Of a stretch of 64,000 bases of DNA, positions 35,809 through 44,988 are shown in pieces. Origin of the DNA: JAJEEA01 sp965243615 (GTDB taxonomy: Bacteria > Acidobacteriota > Vicinamibacteria > Vicinamibacterales > UBA8438); NCBI GenBank assembly GCA_965243615.1, contig CBDEVO010000003.1, positions 1,240,001 to 1,304,000 on the forward strand. The letters run 5' to 3'. The notes under the pieces are model-generated. The model made no database searches. It saw only the letters and a program-made list of their open reading frames with translations, and was not told where the DNA came from. Position 1 is the first letter of the stretch, and every line of letters starts with the position of its first letter. Both the position numbers and the translations under genes were made by a program.

Positions 35809-36225
35809 ATGACTACGCTCACGAAGAGACCCGCTCTCGCCGTCCTGGTCGGCGCCTTCCTCGCTGTCGGCGTTGCCTGCGCCGCGCAGCCGCCGGACGA
35901 GTCGTCGCCGGCGGCGGTCAGGAGCACGCCCGGTCCCGGCGGCGTCGTGACCATACCGTTCACCAGCGTCCGCGTCTGGTTCAACGAAGAGACCGACCCG
36001 GCGCAGAGCTCGCTCGCCCTCGCAGGTCCCGAGGGCGGCCTCTCGCTCGTCGGCGTGCATTCCATGGGCGAGGGCGACCTGATGGCGGCCGTCAGCGGCT
36101 CGGTCGTCGCGGGCGACCATACCCTCACCTGGACCGCGGTCGGCGCCGACGGCGAGACCTCGACCGGCGATGTCCGGTTCACGGTGGTGGAGGCCGAGGC
36201 CGACCCTGACGGCGACGGGCGGTAG
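35809..36225 (+). CDS. CopC-like periplasmic protein
   Basis: 138 residues. An N-terminal hydrophobic segment (ALAVLVGAFLAVGVACAAQ) is a signal peptide; Cys at its end may be a lipid attachment site, although Gly at -3 makes a poor lipobox. The mature domain (VRVWFNEETDPAQSSLALAG, later GDHTLTWTAVGADGETSTGD, then VRFTV) follows the CopC beta-sandwich layout, in which the family has LxWxVxSxDGHxxxGxxxF. The His of the usual DGH is Glu here, and I see no N-terminal copper-binding His, so copper binding is uncertain. It lies 14 bases before the transketolase-like gene. Confidence 0.65.
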   Translation: MTTLTKRPALAVLVGAFLAVGVACAAQPPDESSPAAVRSTPGPGGVVTIPFTSVRVWFNEETDPAQSSLALAGPEGGLSLVGVHSMGEGDLMAAVSGSVVAGDHTLTWTAVGADGETSTGDVRFTVVEAEADPDGDGR

Positions 36226-36239
36226 GCGCGGAGGTGCGA

Positions 36240-38786
36240 ATGGGCTTCAGTCGTTCGCCCGTCGTGATTCGCACCGCCGCGGCTCGCGGCGCATCCGCCG
36301 ACCTCCGCATGGAGGTGCCCGCCTACGAGCGCCGCCGGCTCGAGGACGTCGGGTTCATGACCGCGATGACCCTGACCCTGCTCGGCAACTACCAGCAGAC
36401 GGGGCATTTCGGCGGGCCCCTGGCGTACACGCCGTACAACGTCGCCCTGCACCTCGCGGGGCCCGAGAACGGCGGCCTCTCCTACGACTACCGCCGCCCG
36501 AAGCACCCGTTCGGCGACAAGCTGCTGCTCGCGGGCGGTCACAACATCCCGACCCTCTACGCCCTGTGGATCATCATGGGCGAGGCGATGGCCCGCCGCC
36601 ACGCTGCGACCGGCGACGACCGCTTCCGGGTGGACCCCGACATCGCCATGCTGTCCATCGACTGCCTGGGCTTCCGCCGCGGGGCGGGGGCCTTGCGGAC
36701 GCTGCTCGCCGACGCCGGCGTCGCGGGCGACCCGCTCTTCGCCCAGGCCGGGCTGCGCGGCATCCGCTCGCTGGCCGGGCACTCGGAGACCACCGACCTC
36801 ATCAACGACGTCAACGGGGGGCCGTCGGGCATCGGCATCGCCACCGCGGCCGGCAAGGCCGCCTTCTGGGACTTCATGGGGGCCGGACCGTCCCCCAAGG
36901 TCGTGGCCCTCGAGGGCGAGTTCGCGATGACCTCGGGGCACTCCCAGGAGCTGAAGACCCAGGCCGTCGCCCAGCAGGTCGGCAAGCGGCTGCGCATCCT
37001 GCTCTCCTACAACAACGCAGGCATCGACGACTCGCTCGTCGGCGGGGTCGTGTCCGAGTCGATGGACGGCTACGAGGTCGCCGACCAGTGGTCCGCCTAT
37101 GGGTGGAACGTGCTGTCGGTCGACGACGGCAACGACTACGACCACGTGCTCGCGGCGCTGCGGGCGATGGAAGGGTGGGACCCCGACGACCGGCGCCCGA
37201 TGATCGTCGTGGGCCGCACCACCAAGGGGTGGTGGCCGGGGGCGCAGGACGGGGCCATCCCCGGCTTCGGCCCCCAGGTGGTGGGCTACCCCAGCCATCC
37301 CTACTCGATGAAGATGAACTCGCCGTACTTCGTGGCCCTCGCCGAGACCTTCGAGCGGCGCTACGGCGTCACTTTCGAAGGCATCCGCGACGGCGCTCCG
37401 GCGGGCGAGGCCGAGCGGCTGCGGCAGTTCAAGACCAACGTCGACGTGGTGATGTCGCTGCTCGAGCAGGACGGCCTCGGCGACTGGCTGACCGACCGCA
37501 TGGTCGACATCGGCGACCGCGTGCGCGACGACGCGAAGCTGCGGTTCGACGTGACGAGGGACCCGTTCTGCGACGAGCGCCTGCGCGTGGACCGCCTGCC
37601 GGTCGAGCCGCAGAAGGTGACCGCGCGGTTGAACGGCGACGCGCAGGAGGTCGGCATCGAGCTGTTCAAGCCGGCGGGCGCCGTGGCGGGGACGCGACGG
37701 GCGATCTCCGAGGTCATCAAGTGGATGAACCACGTCACCGGCAATCGCTTCCTCACCCTCTCGGCCGACCTCTCGAGCTCGATCAACGTCGAGAAGGGGT
37801 CGCTGACCGGCCATTACGACCCGCGGACGAACCAGGCCGGGACGCGGCTCAAGGCGGCGATCCAGGAGGCGGGCAACGCCTCGACCGCGGTGGGCCTCGT
37901 GGGCCAGAGCGCGTCCCTCGACCCCGCCGTGCACAGCGGGGTCTGGGCCCTGAGCGGCAGCTACGGCGCGTTCACGCCGCTCATGTACCTGCCCGCCCGC
38001 ATCTGGAGCCAGCAGAACCAGGACAGCCCGTTCCGGGTCGGGGTGCTCCACATCCTCGCCGGGCACTCGGGGCCGGAGACGGCGGCCGACGCGCGCACTC
38101 ACTTCGGCATCTTCGCCCCGCAGGTGTGGAAGCTGTTCCCGCGCGGCCAGGTCATCACCCTCAGCTTCTGGGACTACAACGACGTGGCCCCGGGCTACTT
38201 CGCGGCGGCGGAGATTGCCGCCCGGGACCCCAAGGTGGGGGTGATCGTGCTCGAGGTGGCGCGGCCGGACCTCCGGGTGGCCGACCGCTCGACCTTCGCC
38301 GACACCGACCTGCGCGCCGCCGCCAAGGGGTTCTATGTGCTGCGCGACTTCGATCCGGGCCGGCCCAGGCACGGCTACGTCGTCGCCCAGGGGGCCAGCT
38401 CGACGTTCAATCTCGTCAAGGCGCTGCCGGCCCTCGAGGAGCGGGGCGTCAACGTGAAGGTCGTGGCGGCCATCAGCGAGGAGCTGTTCGACCGCCAGCC
38501 CGCCGCCTACCGCGACGCGGTGCTGCCGCCCGAGGCGCGCTACGACCTGATGGTGGTGTCGACGGGGACCCGGCGCGCGTGGCCGGTGCGCGACGCGGGG
38601 CCCCTGACGGAGGAGTACTCGCTCGTCTCCGACTGGCACGACCGCTGGCTGACCGGCGGCCTCGAGCCCGACGTGATTGCCGAGGCGCATCTCGACGAGG
38701 CGTCCGTCATCGCGGGCGTCGCGCGGTTCGCGGAAGCGCGCGACGCCCGCCTCGCCCGACAGCGGGACGCGTTGGCTGCCCTGTGA
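36240..38786 (+). CDS. Divergent transketolase-like ThDP enzyme
   Basis: 848 residues from the ATG at 36240 (GGAGG 5 bases before); a GTG six bases upstream is an alternative. About 180 residues longer than standard transketolase. The first domain contains HSETTDLINDVNGGPSGIGI and the cofactor region LEGEFAMTSGHSQE ... SYNNAGID, where the usual GDG is EGE. A pyrimidine-type domain follows (RTNQAGTRLKAAIQEAGNAS, SGSYGAFTPLMYLPARIW) and a C-terminal domain (ALPALEERGVNVKVVAAISE). No signal peptide, so cytosolic. It probably transfers two-carbon units or acts on a 2-keto acid; the substrate is not clear. It may be co-transcribed with the CopC-like gene. Confidence 0.75.
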   Translation: MGFSRSPVVIRTAAARGASADLRMEVPAYERRRLEDVGFMTAMTLTLLGNYQQTGHFGGPLAYTPYNVALHLAGPENGGLSYDYRRPKHPFGDKLLLAGGHNIPTLYALWIIMGEAMARRHAATGDDRFRVDPDIAMLSIDCLGFRRGAGALRTLLADAGVAGDPLFAQAGLRGIRSLAGHSETTDLINDVNGGPSGIGIATAAGKAAFWDFMGAGPSPKVVALEGEFAMTSGHSQELKTQAVAQQVGKRLRILLSYNNAGIDDSLVGGVVSESMDGYEVADQWSAYGWNVLSVDDGNDYDHVLAALRAMEGWDPDDRRPMIVVGRTTKGWWPGAQDGAIPGFGPQVVGYPSHPYSMKMNSPYFVALAETFERRYGVTFEGIRDGAPAGEAERLRQFKTNVDVVMSLLEQDGLGDWLTDRMVDIGDRVRDDAKLRFDVTRDPFCDERLRVDRLPVEPQKVTARLNGDAQEVGIELFKPAGAVAGTRRAISEVIKWMNHVTGNRFLTLSADLSSSINVEKGSLTGHYDPRTNQAGTRLKAAIQEAGNASTAVGLVGQSASLDPAVHSGVWALSGSYGAFTPLMYLPARIWSQQNQDSPFRVGVLHILAGHSGPETAADARTHFGIFAPQVWKLFPRGQVITLSFWDYNDVAPGYFAAAEIAARDPKVGVIVLEVARPDLRVADRSTFADTDLRAAAKGFYVLRDFDPGRPRHGYVVAQGASSTFNLVKALPALEERGVNVKVVAAISEELFDRQPAAYRDAVLPPEARYDLMVVSTGTRRAWPVRDAGPLTEEYSLVSDWHDRWLTGGLEPDVIAEAHLDEASVIAGVARFAEARDARLARQRDALAAL

Positions 38787-38998
38787 AAGAGGGTGCTCGC
38801 CCGCCCCGCAGACCGCGCGACCCTTGGGGCAGCGCTCGACGTGGGGTTGCCAACCGTAGCCAGCGTCAGCCAGTCAGCGCCCTTGCAGCCCATCGCGCCG
38901 CGCCGCCGGCGTCGTGACCCGATGCCGGCCGTTCCGCGGACGGAGGAATGAGCGTCGGCGTCTCCCGCCCGAGGCGCCGACCCCGACCACGGCCCGAT

Positions 38999-39535
38999 TC
39001 ACTCGCGCCGGTAGACCAGCGTGGCCTCCATGTCGCCGCGCGGCGTCGACCGGACAGACTCGACAGTCATCGTCGCCCCGTCTGCGCTCAGCGTCCGCCA
39101 CTCGGTGAACTCGAGCGAGAAGTCGCCGCGCGGAGTGCTCACGCTCTGGGTGCCCTCGGTGACGAGGGCGGCGCCGTCCCAGCGCGATCGGGTCGTCTGT
39201 TCGCCTCTCGGCCCCGAGCTGGTGCTGGCCTCGCCGTCGAGGCGGTAGGTCACGGCCCGGCTGCCGCGGTCGGACTGCTGCTCGACGATCAGCATCGCCG
39301 GGGTCTGGACGATGACCAGCGTCCGGGCGCCGCCGGCGGGTCCTCCGCCGCCGCCCGGCCGGCGACCGCCCCGGCCGCCGAACAGCCGGCCTCCGCCACC
39401 GAAGTCGGGGAGCTCGCTGGCGTCCGCGTCGAGGCGCCACGTGCCCGAAAAATCGGTGCCCTGGGCCGCGGCCGGCGCGGCCAGGGCCGCCGCCGCGAGG
39501 AGGGCGAGGGGAACGAGTACGACACGCAGTCTCAT
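38999..39535 (-). CDS. Exported protein with SGTWRLD motif
   Basis: 178 residues from the ATG at 39535 (AGGGAG upstream). Signal peptide ends at PAAAQG. A short motif DFSGTWRLDADASELPD opens the mature part, followed by a Gly/Arg-rich stretch and a beta-rich region (LVIVQTPAMLIVEQQSDRG, VTYRLDGEAS, MEATLVYRRE). The arrangement recalls small lipocalin-like periplasmic proteins frequent in Acidobacteria. Function unknown. Confidence 0.7.
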   Translation of the reverse strand: MRLRVVLVPLALLAAAALAAPAAAQGTDFSGTWRLDADASELPDFGGGGRLFGGRGGRRPGGGGGPAGGARTLVIVQTPAMLIVEQQSDRGSRAVTYRLDGEASTSSGPRGEQTTRSRWDGAALVTEGTQSVSTPRGDFSLEFTEWRTLSADGATMTVESVRSTPRGDMEATLVYRRE

Positions 39536-40201
39536 GATGGTGGTCTCCCTGGAAGTCGATTGTCGTCGAAGCCCGTACCGGCGGTCCCGACCAGCGGCGG
39601 GACGACCGCACGAGCCGTCCGATCCGAGGCTTGCAGGGGCGTGGACCCTCGGAATCTCCGGTTTATTCCTGCCGCCCCCGCCGGAGCGCCCCGCTGTTTC
39701 CATCGGCCTTGCCGCCGTACGCCGCCAGGACTCCCCCGCCGCCGCGGGCGCCCCCGACCGGCAGCCTGTTCGCCGCCTGTTCACCTCCACGCGCCGGCCG
39801 GCCCCAGGAGTCTGCGTCGTTCCATATTTCACCTTGACAGGCTCGTGACGTGCTCCGATAATTGGAGCTGGTACGCGGTCAAGCCCATCCCTCCAGGCGT
39901 CGGCTTTTCCCAGGGCCGATATGAGCAGTACGTAGGCGTTGTCCGTCGTTCGCGACGGAGCAGTGCTTCATGGGACAGTCCGAAGAGAGCGTCTTGCCGT
40001 GGTCGCCTGAAAAAGGCGGGTCACTGCGCCTGTCCGTGGATGCCGTTGTCGCCACCGGTGGCGGCCGCGACGCCGCGGCGGGGCTGCGCTGAACCTCGGC
40101 GCCGCCGCATGGGCCGGCAGGTCGTTCTCCGCAAGCACGGCTCGGACTCGTCCGGTGAGGACTTCGGGGAGCAGGTCATGGGAACCGTCGAGGAGGGGAG
40201 C
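39536..40201. other. Divergent intergenic region with long leader
   Basis: It separates the leftward gene at 38999 from the rightward one at 40202. A near-consensus promoter lies at 39834-39862, leaving a leader of about 330 bases to the start at 40202. I could not match the leader to a known riboswitch; open frames within it lack good starts. The part 39536-39833 holds nothing recognisable beyond a copy of CCAGGAGTCTGC near 39804. Confidence 0.5.
39834..39862 (+). promoter_or_regulatory. Near-consensus sigma70 promoter
   Basis: TTGACA (39834-39839), a spacer of exactly 17 bases and GATAAT (39857-39862). It is the best promoter match in the window and points to the five-repeat protein gene. 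Confidence 0.75.
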
Positions 40202-42439
40202 ATGTCGAACCGGTCCGGGATGCTGGCTGGTCTGACCGCGTCGCCGTGGGCTTGGCGCGGGGTCGTGCTGGCGGGGGCGCTGGCGTTGGCGCAGCCCGCG
40301 GTGACGTTCGGAGCCGGGGTTGATACCTACAAGTGGCTCGGCGAGCTGGTCGCGCTCGACGAGGCTGCGCGCGCGGTGACGGTGACCTCGCGGGTCCTGG
40401 CCCCGGAGGGCCTGGACGTCGCGGGGCTCGAGCCGGGGGATCGCATCCTGATCACGTGGTCGGGGTCTGACCACGGCGCCCAGGGCATCGCCGCCGTCGC
40501 GCCCGACGACGGCGCGGGCCTGGCGCCGGGAGACCGCTTCCGGCTGCGGGCGCGGTTCGTGGCCGCCGACGCGGCGCGGCAGTCGCTGACGTTCAAGGTC
40601 AGCGGTCCCACCAGCGAGCTGGCTCCGCTGCGGGCGGCCATGCAGGGCACCTGGGCGACCGTCACTTCGCCGCATCGGCCCGCGCACGGGCCGGCCGCGG
40701 TGACGGCCGTCGATGCCTACGGGGCCGGGAACGGCCACGGGCCGACCGCCGGCGACACCTACGACTGGAACGCCGAGCTGGTCTCGCTCGACAACGCGGG
40801 CCGGTCGCTGACGGTCAGGTCGCGCCTCGTGTCGCCGACCGCGGCCGCCGACGGGCTGGAGCCGGGCGACGCCGTCCGCATCACCTGGTCGGGCTACCGG
40901 GACCGCGCGGTCGGCGTCCGGGCCGTGCGCCCCGCCGACGACTCGGGGCTGTGGGGCAGCGAGCGGTTCCTGCTCGACGCCGAGCTGGTCGCGGTGGACG
41001 CGCGCTACGTGACGTTCTCGGTCGAGCCGCCCGCGGACAGCATCGACGCGGTGCGGGCCCTCAGGCCCGGCGCCTGGGCCGCCGGCACGTCGCCGCACCA
41101 GCCGTCGGCCAAGGGCGTCGAGTCGGTCGCCGCCTACGCGGCGTCGCCGGCCGACGTCCCGAAGACCGCGGACGCCGCCTACCGCTGGCACGGCGAGCTG
41201 GTGTCGCTCGATGGCGCCGGCAAGGCCCTGACCGTCAAGTCGCGCCTCGTGTCGAACGCGGCCGCGGCGTCGGCGGCGGCTCTCGAGGCGGGAGACGACA
41301 TCGTCATCACCTGGTCGGGCTTCGAGGACCGGACCGACGGCATCCGCGCCGTCGAGCGCGACTCGGGGCTGTGGGGCGACGGCGGCTTCCTGCTGCAGGC
41401 GAAGTTCGTCGAGACCGATCCGGCGCGGCGGTATCTCACCTTCTCGGTCGAGCCGCCCGCGGACCGCATCTCGGAGCTGCGCGCCATGACCCGCGGAAGC
41501 TGGGCGACCCTGTCGTCGCACCATCGCCCGGCCGCCGGCAAGACCCCGGTGCTGACCGTCGACGCCTACGCGCCGTCGATGGCCCCGCGCCTGGCCCGAA
41601 CGGGCCCGGGCGCCGGCGACACCTACGAGTGGCGGGGCGCGCTGGTTTCCCGCGACGACGACGCCGGCACCATCGACGTCCGCTCCCGCATCGTCTCGCC
41701 GTCGGGGAGCGTCGCGGCCGACCTGGCCGCCGGCGACCCCATCGTCATCACCTGGTCCGGGTTCGACGATCAGGCCGACGGCATCCGCACCGTGAAGCGC
41801 GACGACGGCTCGGGGCTGTGGGGCGGCGACCGCTTCCTCCTGAAGGCGAAGTTCGCCGCGGCCGAGGGGCAGTACGTGACCTTCACCGTCGAGCCGCCGG
41901 CCGACAGCGCCCCGCTGATGCAGGGGCTCACCCCCGGTGCGTGGGCCATCGGCACCTCGCCCCACCGGCCCGACCTCGCGGCCGAGGCGGTGACCCTGGT
42001 CGACGCCTACGACCCCGCGCGCCGCGCCCGCCGCTACGCGTGGAACGGCGAGCTCGTGTCCCTCGACAAGGCCGCCGCCGTCGTCACCGTGTCGGCGCCG
42101 GTCGAGGAGCACGTCTTCCGCTATGTCGACCGCTTCGGAAAGGGTGACCAGGTCGTGCTGATCTGGACGCCGACCGCGAACGGCGACCGCGCCATCCGGT
42201 ACCTGGAGCTGCGCGAGCAGTCGGTGCTCGAGCACGGCTACGTGCTGCCGGTGCAGTTCGAAGGGTCCGACGCGGACAGCGGCCGCATCACCTTCAGCAC
42301 CCCGATTCCCGCGCGCGCGGCGCGGGCCCTCAAGGGCGCCGGGCCCGGCGACTGGATCACCGCGACCTCGCTGTTCGATCAGTCGTACGAGCACGCCGCC
42401 ATCATCGCGATGGCGGTCGAGGGCGACTACGCGGAATAG
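40202..42439 (+). CDS. Exported protein made of five tandem repeats
   Basis: 745 residues from the ATG at 40202 (GAGGAGGGGAG upstream). Signal peptide to about residue 38. Five units of 140-150 residues start near 41, 185, 324, 473 and 618. Each opens with Y-x-W-x-x-E/A-L-V-x-x-D (DTYKWLGELVALD, DTYDWNAELVSLD, YRWHGELVSLDGAG), then a beta-rich stretch, GD-x-I/V-x-ITWSG, a G-L-W-G segment, LTFSVEPPAD and W-A-T/x-x-x-S-P-H-R/Q-P, ending in VDAY. The fifth is the most divergent. No known family recognised. A periplasmic or surface beta-rod is likely. A strong promoter and long leader precede it and a terminator follows. Confidence 0.8.
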   Translation: MSNRSGMLAGLTASPWAWRGVVLAGALALAQPAVTFGAGVDTYKWLGELVALDEAARAVTVTSRVLAPEGLDVAGLEPGDRILITWSGSDHGAQGIAAVAPDDGAGLAPGDRFRLRARFVAADAARQSLTFKVSGPTSELAPLRAAMQGTWATVTSPHRPAHGPAAVTAVDAYGAGNGHGPTAGDTYDWNAELVSLDNAGRSLTVRSRLVSPTAAADGLEPGDAVRITWSGYRDRAVGVRAVRPADDSGLWGSERFLLDAELVAVDARYVTFSVEPPADSIDAVRALRPGAWAAGTSPHQPSAKGVESVAAYAASPADVPKTADAAYRWHGELVSLDGAGKALTVKSRLVSNAAAASAAALEAGDDIVITWSGFEDRTDGIRAVERDSGLWGDGGFLLQAKFVETDPARRYLTFSVEPPADRISELRAMTRGSWATLSSHHRPAAGKTPVLTVDAYAPSMAPRLARTGPGAGDTYEWRGALVSRDDDAGTIDVRSRIVSPSGSVAADLAAGDPIVITWSGFDDQADGIRTVKRDDGSGLWGGDRFLLKAKFAAAEGQYVTFTVEPPADSAPLMQGLTPGAWAIGTSPHRPDLAAEAVTLVDAYDPARRARRYAWNGELVSLDKAAAVVTVSAPVEEHVFRYVDRFGKGDQVVLIWTPTANGDRAIRYLELREQSVLEHGYVLPVQFEGSDADSGRITFSTPIPARAARALKGAGPGDWITATSLFDQSYEHAAIIAMAVEGDYAE

Positions 42440-42489
42440 GAGGCCCTGACTTCGGCGGCGGCGTGTGAGCGGCGTCGGCGGGCAAGCGA

Positions 42490-42527
42490 AACCCCGCGCA
42501 GAGGAACACTCGCTGCGCGGGGTTTTC
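42490..42527 (+). terminator. Rho-independent terminator, possibly bidirectional
   Basis: AACCCCGCGCAG (42490-42501) pairs with CTGCGCGGGGTT (42513-42524) and is followed by TTC. It lies between convergent genes and has TTT on the minus side too. Confidence 0.85.
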
Positions 42528-42646
42528 TTCGTCTTCCGGTCCCGCGCCGAGGTTCTTCCGGGCGCGTGCCACTCTCACGGCAAGTTGCGTTCAGGACCGA
42601 CCGCCCCGTGAACGCGGCCGTCTTCGGCGGGCCCGTCCTCGCCGGG

Positions 42647-44014
42647 TCACGCGGCCCTGACCCACCGGATCAGCGTCTTCAGGTCCGGCGGCTTGCCGTA
42701 CATCAGCAGCCCGATCCGGAACACTTTCGCCGCGACCCACACCGCGGCCACCACCGACGCGAGGCCGACGGCGATCGACAGCCAGACCTCCCACCACGGC
42801 GGCGGCTGGCTCGAGCCCAGGCGCAGCAGCATCCCGAACGAGTTGAGGGGCGGCAGGTGGCTGACGACGACGGCGAGGGTCGAGCCGGGGTTCCGGGACA
42901 CGGCCGGCCAGATGAACCACGGGACCATGAGGACCAGCATCAGCGGCATCTGCAGCGTCTGCGCCTCGGTCATGTCGTTGACGGCGGCGCCCACCGCCAG
43001 CATCAGCGACCCGAACAGGAAGAACCCGATCAGGAAGAAGATCGCGAGGTAGACGATCAGCCAGGGATCGAGCAGGCCGAACAGCGAGAACGTCGACAGC
43101 AGCACCAGCCCCATGGCGATGTAGAGGCCGAGCATGACCAGGGTGATGGCGACCCCGCCGATGAGCTTGCCGGCCATCAGCTCCATGGGCGACACGGCCG
43201 ACAGCAGCACCTCGACGACCCGCGTCGACTTCTCTTCGATCATCGAGGTCAGCATGGTCTGGCCGCCGCTCATGACGCCCAGGAACATCAGGATCATGAA
43301 CGCCATGGGCAGCATCGTGTTGAGCCCGCCGACCGTCTCGCGCTCCGCGTCCGGACTGACGGTGGTCGACCGCGGCCGCGGCACCCGGAGCAGGGCGTCG
43401 AGCTCGTCCCGGTCGAGCGACCGGGCGGCGACGCGCGCGTCGACGATGGCGTCGCGGACGCTGTCGTGGATGAAGTCGAGGTCGCGGTCGTCGAGGCCGG
43501 GCGCAACGAACAGGTCGTAGCTGCCGAGCCCCTGCGCGGCGCCGGTCGTGACCGCGTGCTCGTGCACGACGATCAGGGCGGTGTGGCGCGGTCCGTCCGG
43601 TTCCTCGTTGAGCCACGCCTTGGCGGCCTCGACGTCGGCGTCGGCGGGCAGCCCCCGCAGCCGGACGTCGGGCGCCGGCCCGAGGGCGTCGTCCATCGAC
43701 TCGCGTATCGCCGCCTCGGCCAGGCCGCGGACCGCCTCGGGAGCGTCGCCGAGGGTCCGGCGAAACTCGTTCATGCGCCGCTCGGCCACCGCCGCGGGGT
43801 CGAGGGCGGCGCTCATGGCCGGCAGGACCGCCCCGGTCGGGTCAAGGACGGCGTACTCGCCCTCTATCTGGTAGCGGCTGTCGTCGAAGAGCCACGGCCC
43901 CACGAGGATCATGACGCCGCCGATGGCCGGCGCGATGAGGAGGCCGATGATGAAGCCCTTGGTCATCACCGTCGCGAGGAAGTCGCGCAGGGCGACGTGC
44001 AGGATGCGGCTCAT
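42647..44014 (-). CDS. ABC-2 type transporter permease (NatB-like)
   Basis: 455 residues. The ATG at 44014 overlaps the stop of the ATPase gene by 4 bases. One membrane helix near residue 25 (GFIIGLLIAPAIGGVMILVG) is followed by a large extracytoplasmic region of about 190 residues and then five or six helices (MLPMAFMILMFLGVMSGG, LVMLGLYIAMGLVLLSTF, IVYLAIFFLIGFFLFGSLML). The segment MIEEKSTRVVEVLLSAVSP is the hallmark of the NatB/ABC-2 permease group. With the ATPase it would form an exporter; the substrate is unknown. Co-transcribed with a quinoprotein gene. Confidence 0.88.
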   Translation of the reverse strand: MSRILHVALRDFLATVMTKGFIIGLLIAPAIGGVMILVGPWLFDDSRYQIEGEYAVLDPTGAVLPAMSAALDPAAVAERRMNEFRRTLGDAPEAVRGLAEAAIRESMDDALGPAPDVRLRGLPADADVEAAKAWLNEEPDGPRHTALIVVHEHAVTTGAAQGLGSYDLFVAPGLDDRDLDFIHDSVRDAIVDARVAARSLDRDELDALLRVPRPRSTTVSPDAERETVGGLNTMLPMAFMILMFLGVMSGGQTMLTSMIEEKSTRVVEVLLSAVSPMELMAGKLIGGVAITLVMLGLYIAMGLVLLSTFSLFGLLDPWLIVYLAIFFLIGFFLFGSLMLAVGAAVNDMTEAQTLQMPLMLVLMVPWFIWPAVSRNPGSTLAVVVSHLPPLNSFGMLLRLGSSQPPPWWEVWLSIAVGLASVVAAVWVAAKVFRIGLLMYGKPPDLKTLIRWVRAA

Positions 44015-44988
44015 GCCGGCGTCTCCTCCCCTTCCGGCTCCCTGAGCGCGGCGCGCAGCCGGTCCTCGTCGTCCCCGGCCGCGCCGCCGGCGACGATGCG
44101 GATGAAGACGTCCTCGAGGCGGGGACGGGTGAGCTCGATGCGGGCGGCCGGCACCGTCTCCATGATGCGCCGCATCGCCGCGGCCGGGTCGGTCCCCTCC
44201 CTCAGCAGGATCTCCGACCCGCGATCGGTGCCCCGCACCCGCTCCACCTCGGCGATGCCGCCCAGCGCCGCCGTGTCGGCGCCGGGGTCGAGCGGCTCGA
44301 ACTCGATGGACCGGGGGTCGTGGCGTCGGCGGATGTCGGCGAGCGCGTCGTCGAGCACCTTGCGGCCCTCGTGCACCATGACGATGTGCGGGCAAATCTC
44401 CTCGGCCTGCGGCATCACGTGCGTCGAGAACAGGACGGTCGCGCCCCGGGCATGCTCCTCGAGGATGAGGTCGCGCAGCATCCGCGTGCTGACCGGGTCG
44501 AGGCCGCTGAACGGCTCGTCGAGGATCAGCAGGTCGGGCCGGTGAATCGTCGCCGCCACGAGCTGGACCTTCTGGGACATGCCCTTCGACAGCTCGTCGC
44601 AGCGCTTGTTCTCGACGCCGGTCAACCCCACGCGCTCGAGCGCGGCCGATATCCGCGTGTCGAGGTCGGGTTCGTCGGCCCCCTTGAGCCGCGCCATGTA
44701 GCGGAGGAACGCGCGGACCTTCATCCGCTTGTAGAGGCCCCGCTCTTCCGGCAGGTAGCCGATGCGGTCCTTCGCCTCGAGCGCCGACCCGTGCCCGAGG
44801 ATGGAGACCTCGCCGGCGTCGGGGAAGAGGATCGACATGACGATGCGGATGGTCGTCGTCTTTCCGGCGCCGTTGGGCCCGATGAACCCGTAGAGCCCGC
44901 CGCGCGGCACCTCGAGATCGAGGTCGTCGACGGCGGTCAAGGCGCCGAACGTCTTGGTGACGCCGGTCATGCGAATGGCGGTATCCAT
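44011..44988 (-). CDS. ABC transporter ATP-binding protein
   Basis: 325 residues. The ATG overlaps the stop of the quinoprotein gene by one base (TGATG). Walker A is GPNGAGKTTT, the signature is LSKGMSQKVQL (a variant of LSGGQ), Walker B is LLILDEPFSGLDP and the H loop is STHVM. The C-terminal extension of about 90 residues is typical of NatA-like exporters. It partners the permease at 42647. Confidence 0.93.
   Translation of the reverse strand: MDTAIRMTGVTKTFGALTAVDDLDLEVPRGGLYGFIGPNGAGKTTTIRIVMSILFPDAGEVSILGHGSALEAKDRIGYLPEERGLYKRMKVRAFLRYMARLKGADEPDLDTRISAALERVGLTGVENKRCDELSKGMSQKVQLVAATIHRPDLLILDEPFSGLDPVSTRMLRDLILEEHARGATVLFSTHVMPQAEEICPHIVMVHEGRKVLDDALADIRRRHDPRSIEFEPLDPGADTAALGGIAEVERVRGTDRGSEILLREGTDPAAAMRRIMETVPAARIELTRPRLEDVFIRIVAGGAAGDDEDRLRAALREPEGEETPA

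Noticed and set aside
39863..40201. Possible riboswitch in the leader of the five-repeat protein
   Set aside because: Compared from memory with cobalamin, TPP, SAM and c-di-GMP consensus motifs; none fits.
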